From Elusimicrobiota bacterium (GTDB taxonomy: Bacteria > Elusimicrobiota > Elusimicrobia > Elusimicrobiales > UBA9959): DNA of 9,788 nucleotides. Shown one piece after another: positions 5,972 to 9,788 of the stretch (position 1 is its first letter; each line of letters starts with the position of its first letter). The stretch covers positions 1 to 9,788 of the forward strand of contig DAOWCC010000086.1 of assembly GCA_030639665.1 (NCBI GenBank), read 5' to 3'. Under the pieces are notes generated by a model. It worked only from the letters and a program-made list of their open reading frames with translations, was not told where the DNA came from and did no database searches. The position numbers and the translations under genes are program-made.

Positions 5972-6889
5972 ATGGAAACATCAAAATTTGATATAGATAA
6001 AATCACTTCACAAAAGGGAAGGCTTGCGATAGTAACCGGGGCGAATACGGGCCTCGGATTTGAAACAGCTTTGCACCTGGCAAGAAAAGAAATGAAAGTG
6101 ATAATGGCCTGCCGGAATATGGTTAAAGCCGAAAAAGCAAAACACCATATACTCAGAAAACTGCCCAACGCGGATTTGGAAATAATGAAGATTGACTTAA
6201 GCCATCTTAAATCTGTCCGTGATTTTGCAGTGGATTTCCTTGCTAAACATAATCGACTGGATGTCTTGATTAATAATGCGGGAATAATGGTTCCGCCTTA
6301 TATAAAAACGGAAGACGGTTTTGAAAGTCAAATGGCCTCAAATTATTTCGGTCATTTTTTATTAACGGGTTTATTACTGAATACCATTATAAAAACACCA
6401 AATTCCAGAATTGTGCCGGTTGCAAGCATAGCGCATAAAAAAGGAAAAATAAATTTTGAGAATTTAAATTTTGAAAAGAAATATTCGCCCACAGCCGCTT
6501 ACCGGCAAAGCAAATTGGCTTGCTTAATGTTTTCCTATGAACTTCAAAGACGCTTGGAAAAAGCGGGACTCAAAACCTTATCGGTCGCGGCGCATCCCGG
6601 AGTCAGCATTACCGATATAGGAAGAAATGTTCCCAAATGGATGTATAATATCGCCTTACCGTTTATGCCTTTAGTTACGCATACGCCCGATAAAGGAGCC
6701 CTGCCCATTGTCTATGCCGCTCTCGGCGCGGATGTTAAGGGCGGCGATTATTTCGGCCCGAAAGGATTTTTGGAGATGTTCGGCTCAACCGGAAAAGCGG
6801 ATTCAACCCCTCTTTCACTAAACAAAGAAACAGCAAAACGGCTCTGGGATATTTCTGAAGAACTGACCGGCATAAAATATTCTTTTTAA
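5972..6889 (+). CDS. Short-chain dehydrogenase/reductase, retinol-dehydrogenase-like
   Basis: 305 residues; a single-domain NAD(P)-dependent oxidoreductase. It has the cofactor-binding TGANTGLG (22-29), ACRN with R48, which favours NADP(H), and NNAG (101-104). N124 lies in MASNYFGHFLL. The catalytic residues are S152 (VASIAH), Y177 and K181 (AYRQSKLA), and HPG (208-210) follows. The pattern CRN / NYFGHFLL / SIAHKKG / YRQSKLA is that of the RDH11-WWOX-Tic32 group of SDRs, which act on retinoids, lipids and other carbonyls; the bacterial substrate is unknown. The full catalytic tetrad is present, so it should be active. The start ATG 5972 has only a weak upstream GGAA, so translation may depend on the transporter message. 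The gene ends 111 nt before the bidirectional terminator. A link to peptide transport is not evident. Confidence 0.93.
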   Translation: METSKFDIDKITSQKGRLAIVTGANTGLGFETALHLARKEMKVIMACRNMVKAEKAKHHILRKLPNADLEIMKIDLSHLKSVRDFAVDFLAKHNRLDVLINNAGIMVPPYIKTEDGFESQMASNYFGHFLLTGLLLNTIIKTPNSRIVPVASIAHKKGKINFENLNFEKKYSPTAAYRQSKLACLMFSYELQRRLEKAGLKTLSVAAHPGVSITDIGRNVPKWMYNIALPFMPLVTHTPDKGALPIVYAALGADVKGGDYFGPKGFLEMFGSTGKADSTPLSLNKETAKRLWDISEELTGIKYSF

Positions 6890-6999
6890 CTTAATCTCAA
6901 AAAGATAACCCTACAATACTTCCTTTACACTTTTGGCCCCGGCTTTGTTAAGCGCGAAAAAATAATGCTTTCAAATTTAACAATAAGGCGAATTGAATA

Positions 7000-7024
7000 A
7001 AAACGCCCTCAAAGAGGGCGTTTT
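7000..7024. terminator. Bidirectional intrinsic terminator between convergent genes
   Basis: A perfect 11-bp stem (7000-7010 with 7014-7024) around an AAA loop has the GC-rich core CGCCCTC/GAGGGCG. It is flanked by A's on the left and T's on the right, so it can act on either strand. It closes the transporter-SDR unit (+) and the repeat-protein gene (-), whose stop lies 47 nt away. Confidence 0.85.
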
Positions 7025-7071
7025 GAAAAAGACTGCGGATAATCCGTGTCCGTTATAATTTTTGAATATTT

Positions 7072-7596
7072 TCAATCAATATATTTGATGGTAAAACTTG
7101 CCGAACCGGAGTCGTGGCTGATTATCACGGTTTCAAGTAAAGTAGCTCCTCTGGCATATAAAACCTCTTCCACTTTTTTGGACTCTCTTTCAGCATCACT
7201 CCTGGCAAAGAAGCCTTTCTCGCTTTCATATTTGCGAGCTTGAATGGATTTGTTTGATATATATTTTATGGTAAAACTTGCCGAACTGGGGCCGTGGCTG
7301 ATTATCACAGTCTCAAGTAAGGTAGCGTCTCTGGCATATAAAACCTCTTCCACTTTTTTGGACTCTCTTTCAGCATCACGCCTGGTAAAGAAACCTTTCT
7401 CACTCTCATATTTGCGAGCTTGGATGGACTTATTTGATATATATTTGACAATAAAACCATATGAACTGACTCCATGGCTCATTACCACGATTTCAAGTAA
7501 AGTAGCGTCTCTGGCATACAAAACTTTTTCCACCTTTTTGGATTCTCTTTCAGCATCACGCCTGGTAAAGAAACCTTTCTCGCTTTTATATTTCCG
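7072..7596 (-). repeat. 180-bp direct tandem repeat, three copies
   Basis: Copies at 7596-7417, 7416-7237 and 7236-7075 (plus the stop codon) share an exact 180-bp period, visible for example in GTAAAACTTGCCGAAC near 7091 and again near 7271. The codon frame is kept in all copies. The first copy (N-terminal) is the most diverged, mostly in the half encoding the final strands; the half encoding RKY to TLLE is nearly unchanged in all three. Confidence 0.9.
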
Positions 7597-7806
7597 TGTT
7601 TCGTCTCCAACTATATTTTTAATAAACAATGGAATGGGAATATCAAAAGATTTTTGAATATCATTGCCAGCCTTAAACCCCAACTGTTCTAAAGCTGTTC
7701 CTGTTTTACCAAACGCGAACAATTGAGATTGCGAGATAAATCCAAGACAAACCATCGAAATTATAATAACTCTCGCCATTTTCGCCATATTGAACTTTAA
7801 CGCCAT
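7072..7806 (-). CDS. Secreted protein with three 60-residue tandem repeats
   Basis: 244 residues from ATG 7806, supported by GGAGG 7 nt upstream on the minus strand. A signal peptide spans about residues 1-32: a basic start with Lys and Arg, then VIIISMVCLGFI, then QSQLFAFG with likely cleavage after the LFA. A unique segment follows (about 33-70), then three repeats of exactly 60 residues: 71-130, 131-190 and 191-244 (the last cut after KYID). Each repeat reads RKYxSEKGFF, xRxDAERESKK, VExVLYARxATLLE, then a variable strand pair ending in KYI; the first two end with the linker SNKSIQA. Repeats 2 and 3 differ at 6 of 53 positions. Alternating strand, charged helix and strand suggest a small alpha/beta unit, loosely SPOR-like in pattern, but I recognise no family. 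Cell-envelope or extracellular location is likely. It stands alone, with terminators on both sides. Confidence 0.85.
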   Translation of the reverse strand: MALKFNMAKMARVIIISMVCLGFISQSQLFAFGKTGTALEQLGFKAGNDIQKSFDIPIPLFIKNIVGDETRKYKSEKGFFTRRDAERESKKVEKVLYARDATLLEIVVMSHGVSSYGFIVKYISNKSIQARKYESEKGFFTRRDAERESKKVEEVLYARDATLLETVIISHGPSSASFTIKYISNKSIQARKYESEKGFFARSDAERESKKVEEVLYARGATLLETVIISHDSGSASFTIKYID

Positions 7807-7907
7807 AGTGTTCCTCCAAAATAATTATTGTATCCGACTATACATAAAACTATATCAATGTTCGCGCCTTTCAATTGAGAGGCGAAAGCCCCTTTAAATA
7901 AAGAAAA

Positions 7908-7933
7908 AAAGACCTATATTAATATAGGTCTTT
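7908..7933 (-). terminator. Intrinsic terminator of the PLD-GNAT operon
   Basis: A perfect 26-bp inverted repeat (AAAGACCTATATT and its complement). On the minus strand it is followed directly by a T-rich run (complement of 7901-7910), the arrangement of a Rho-independent terminator. It lies 54 nt beyond the stop of the acetyltransferase gene. The + side has only a short T-run. Confidence 0.8.
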
Positions 7934-7987
7934 CACTTAATAAGAAATTATCAGCTTAAAACCGATGTGTCAATTTGTTAAAGCAAT

Positions 7988-8929
7988 TTACTTTATTCTC
8001 ATGGAAGTGCTTACAATTTTCCTTTTCATATTATTTATTCTTGAAACAACTCTTTCTGTTGAAGATACTCCCATATATCTTTCAATTTTATGAGTCTTTA
8101 ACCAATTAAATCCCTCATAATACAAATTAGAGGAAAAACCCTTGCCCCTATGAGCGGAAAGAATGCCAATATTCGCAACCAATCCCACTTTTGATAATGA
8201 TTTTTCTATTGATACAGTGAAAACACCGATAAGGCCGTTCTTATAATACAAACCAAAGGACGCTATTTTAAGATCTTTAATTTGAAAAAAACTTGAAAAT
8301 GATTTTCTAATGGTTTTCACCGGCATATGATACATATCTGATGTCTTATCGCTTTTTAACGATTTTACCGCCACTTCCAAATATTTTTCAAAATCCTTTT
8401 TCAAATCTATCGGCTTAATTTCATATCCGTCCGGAAGTTTTTCTTTCTTTTTGGCTACATACCGGAGAGAATCTTTAACTTTTCCTGATAAATAATGAAA
8501 TGAAAACTTAAATCCCTCTTTTTCATAAAGCCGGATTTTTTTATTTTCGGACGGAGGAATTAATATCTGAACTTTAAGTTTTTTTGCTTTATGAAATTTC
8601 TTGGCTTGAACGAGAATCCTTCGCATACAGCCATTCTTAATCAAATCCGAATCCATATAAAAGGGCTTTGCCAAAATTATTTTGCCGTCAAAATCATCCT
8701 TAACGACGCTTGAGACCCATAACCATAAGACTTTATTATTTTCTATGCCATAAGAAACGAAACGCTTATTATCGTCATTGTTTATAATCTTTTTTAACAT
8801 CTTTGCCGTTTTCTTAATATCGGCAGTGGAAGGTTTCTTTCCTTGAAAAATACAAGTTGTCTCCATAGCCCTTCTTCCTGCCAAATCAATCAGTAAATCG
8901 AAAGGATTCTTCTTTAAATTTTTTTTCAT
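7988..8929 (-). CDS. Tandem GNAT-type N-acetyltransferase
   Basis: 313 residues from ATG 8929, with AAGGA 6 nt upstream on the minus strand. The C-terminal half is a GNAT domain: strand NGLIGVFTV (231-239), then VANIGILSAHRGKGFSSNLY (251-270). This holds the acetyl-CoA pyrophosphate-binding RGKG (261-264) of motif A; the usual final glycine of RxxGxG is a serine here. The late part lacks a clear Asn-Tyr motif B. The N-terminal half looks like a second, degenerate GNAT: a helix MRRILVQAKKF (102-112), strand LKVQILI (118-124) and a motif-B-like NKKIRLYEKEGFKF (129-142). Such double-GNAT proteins usually keep one active site. The acyl acceptor is unknown. The gene lies 27 nt behind the PLD-family gene and is surely co-transcribed with it; the palindromic terminator ends the unit. 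Confidence 0.75.
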   Translation of the reverse strand: MKKNLKKNPFDLLIDLAGRRAMETTCIFQGKKPSTADIKKTAKMLKKIINNDDNKRFVSYGIENNKVLWLWVSSVVKDDFDGKIILAKPFYMDSDLIKNGCMRRILVQAKKFHKAKKLKVQILIPPSENKKIRLYEKEGFKFSFHYLSGKVKDSLRYVAKKKEKLPDGYEIKPIDLKKDFEKYLEVAVKSLKSDKTSDMYHMPVKTIRKSFSSFFQIKDLKIASFGLYYKNGLIGVFTVSIEKSLSKVGLVANIGILSAHRGKGFSSNLYYEGFNWLKTHKIERYMGVSSTERVVSRINNMKRKIVSTSMRIK

Positions 8930-8956
8930 ATATTTTCCTTTTTGCCGGAAAGGCTC

Positions 8957-9788
8957 CTAATCTTTTTTTACGGGTTTATAGGCCTTATTTATATCCAAAT
9001 CTTTGACATAAGGGCCTTTCCAGGATATATTAAATATATCCTTTAAAACTTTGGCCGAATTTTTGCCTTTTATAATAACCGCGGCGCCGCGGGAAGAATA
9101 GAAATAACTCTTGCCCCAATTGGATGTGCTTATAAAACTTATCTTATTATCAACCAGCATATATTTACAATGGTCCACCCGGGAATAGGGAATAAAACCG
9201 CCTTTATCTTGCGGAATCGTGGATATCTTAATTGAAATATTTTTTACCTTCGCCAAACTTTTGATATCCGCATCGGTCTTGGGCTTCATTGCCCAATCGG
9301 CGAAAATAAGTTTTATTTTAATGCCTTTTTTGGCGGCTTTGCGCAAAGCCTTGTCCAATTTTTTCCAGCGGCTTTTATCATAATCGGTAATGGCATAACT
9401 CATAATTTGAGCGGAGATGCTTTTTTCGGCGTTTTTTATAAGACTTAATAATTCATCCACTTCAATTGAAAAACCTTTGAACAGAAGTTTTTTCGGGCCA
9501 AAAGCAAGATAATATTCTTCATTTTTCTCCAACACTTTCGCTTTTTCAGGATTCTCCTTTGTTACCGGTTTAAAATTAAGTTTGGAGCGAAAAAGTTTTT
9601 TAACGGATTTCTTGTCATCTGATTTGGCCATTTTCCAATCCGCGTTAAAAACCGCTGAAAAAGTTTTTGCCGCTCTTTTGCTTGTGATTTTCAAACCAAG
9701 TTCATGAATATGCTTAATGGCCCGCCAATCAAAATTCTGACTGCCGATAAAGACTCTTTCTCCGTCAATAATAAAAAACTTTGTATGC
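8957..9788 (-). CDS. Phospholipase D-superfamily protein, PLD3/PLD4/K4-like, 5' end missing
   Basis: 276 residues are visible and the frame is open to the window edge, so the N-terminus lies outside. The first codons encode HTKFFIID, a complete first HKD motif (H1, K3, D8), followed by GSQNFDWR and HELG. The second HKD is HCKYMLVD (H206, K208, D213), followed by STSNWGKSYF. Both catalytic half-sites are therefore intact. The order HKD, GSxNxDWR, ELG, then HxKYM, TSNW, and a C-terminal PYxxDLD matches animal PLD3/PLD4 and poxvirus K4 proteins, as I remember them, better than cardiolipin synthases. Those animal enzymes are 5' exonucleases acting on single-stranded nucleic acid; function here is inferred only. 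A TTG at 9694 would give a shorter frame but would discard the first HKD, so it is not the start. Many lysines make the protein basic. It is first of the visible operon with the GNAT gene. Confidence 0.88.
   Translation of the reverse strand, partial: HTKFFIIDGERVFIGSQNFDWRAIKHIHELGLKITSKRAAKTFSAVFNADWKMAKSDDKKSVKKLFRSKLNFKPVTKENPEKAKVLEKNEEYYLAFGPKKLLFKGFSIEVDELLSLIKNAEKSISAQIMSYAITDYDKSRWKKLDKALRKAAKKGIKIKLIFADWAMKPKTDADIKSLAKVKNISIKISTIPQDKGGFIPYSRVDHCKYMLVDNKISFISTSNWGKSYFYSSRGAAVIIKGKNSAKVLKDIFNISWKGPYVKDLDINKAYKPVKKD

Noticed and set aside
7072..7596. CRISPR-like array
   Set aside because: The 180-bp units are contiguous and coding, with no short repeat/unique spacer pattern.
7244..7657. 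Plus-strand 137-codon frame (and 7046-7243)
   Set aside because: Antisense to the repeat protein gene. It stays open and looks repetitive only because the 180-bp repeat is a multiple of three.
7861..7886. Imperfect inverted repeat TTCG...CGAA with an AATT loop
   Set aside because: Stem is short, with a 2-nt bulge and a wobble pair, and no T-run; possibly an operator near the repeat-protein gene, but too weak to call.

Overview
This is a gene-dense, AT-rich bacterial window (roughly 35-40 % G+C by eye) with standard stop codons and a mix of housekeeping and poorly described genes. Signal peptides, a possibly periplasmic bitopic protein and a bacterial-type glutaminyl-tRNA synthetase suggest a Gram-negative-type, probably uncultured lineage. 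Candidate phyla such as Elusimicrobiota or Omnitrophota would fit, but nothing here proves the phylum. No rRNA, tRNA, CRISPR array, insertion sequence or phage gene was found.

Left part (1-2800). The 5' half of glnS reads leftwards off the window edge. Diverging from it is a two-gene unit: a class A beta-lactamase-fold serine hydrolase with no signal peptide and no recognisable Glu166, then a SAM-dependent methyltransferase. Both divergent first genes have a perfect TATAAT so close to the start codon that their mRNAs should be leaderless or nearly so. The serine hydrolase promoter is TTGATT-N17-TATAAT.

Middle (2801-4568). A 379-nt stretch holds a 36-codon ORF with a good Shine-Dalgarno and a signal-peptide-like sequence, a second frame that may be its frameshifted continuation, and a strong hairpin. 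Next come a leftward gene for a small membrane-anchored protein and, diverging from it behind its own promoter, a two-TM protein with a long basic, proline-containing loop and a coiled coil.

Transport and metabolism (4656-7024). A POT-family proton-coupled di/tripeptide transporter is followed after 26 nt by a retinol-dehydrogenase-like SDR. The pair ends at a near-symmetric hairpin terminator shared with the convergent gene.

Right part (7072-9788), all leftward. A secreted protein is built from three 60-residue repeats encoded by an exact-period 180-bp tandem repeat. Upstream of it lies an operon of a phospholipase D-superfamily protein resembling the PLD3/PLD4/poxvirus K4 branch (cut by the window edge, both HKD motifs visible) and a double-GNAT acetyltransferase, closed by a 26-bp palindromic terminator.

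The best candidates for something new are the PLD3/4-like enzyme with its GNAT partner, the triplicated repeat protein, and the beta-lactamase-fold/methyltransferase pair on a leaderless transcript. No multi-gene defence or mobile system could be demonstrated.
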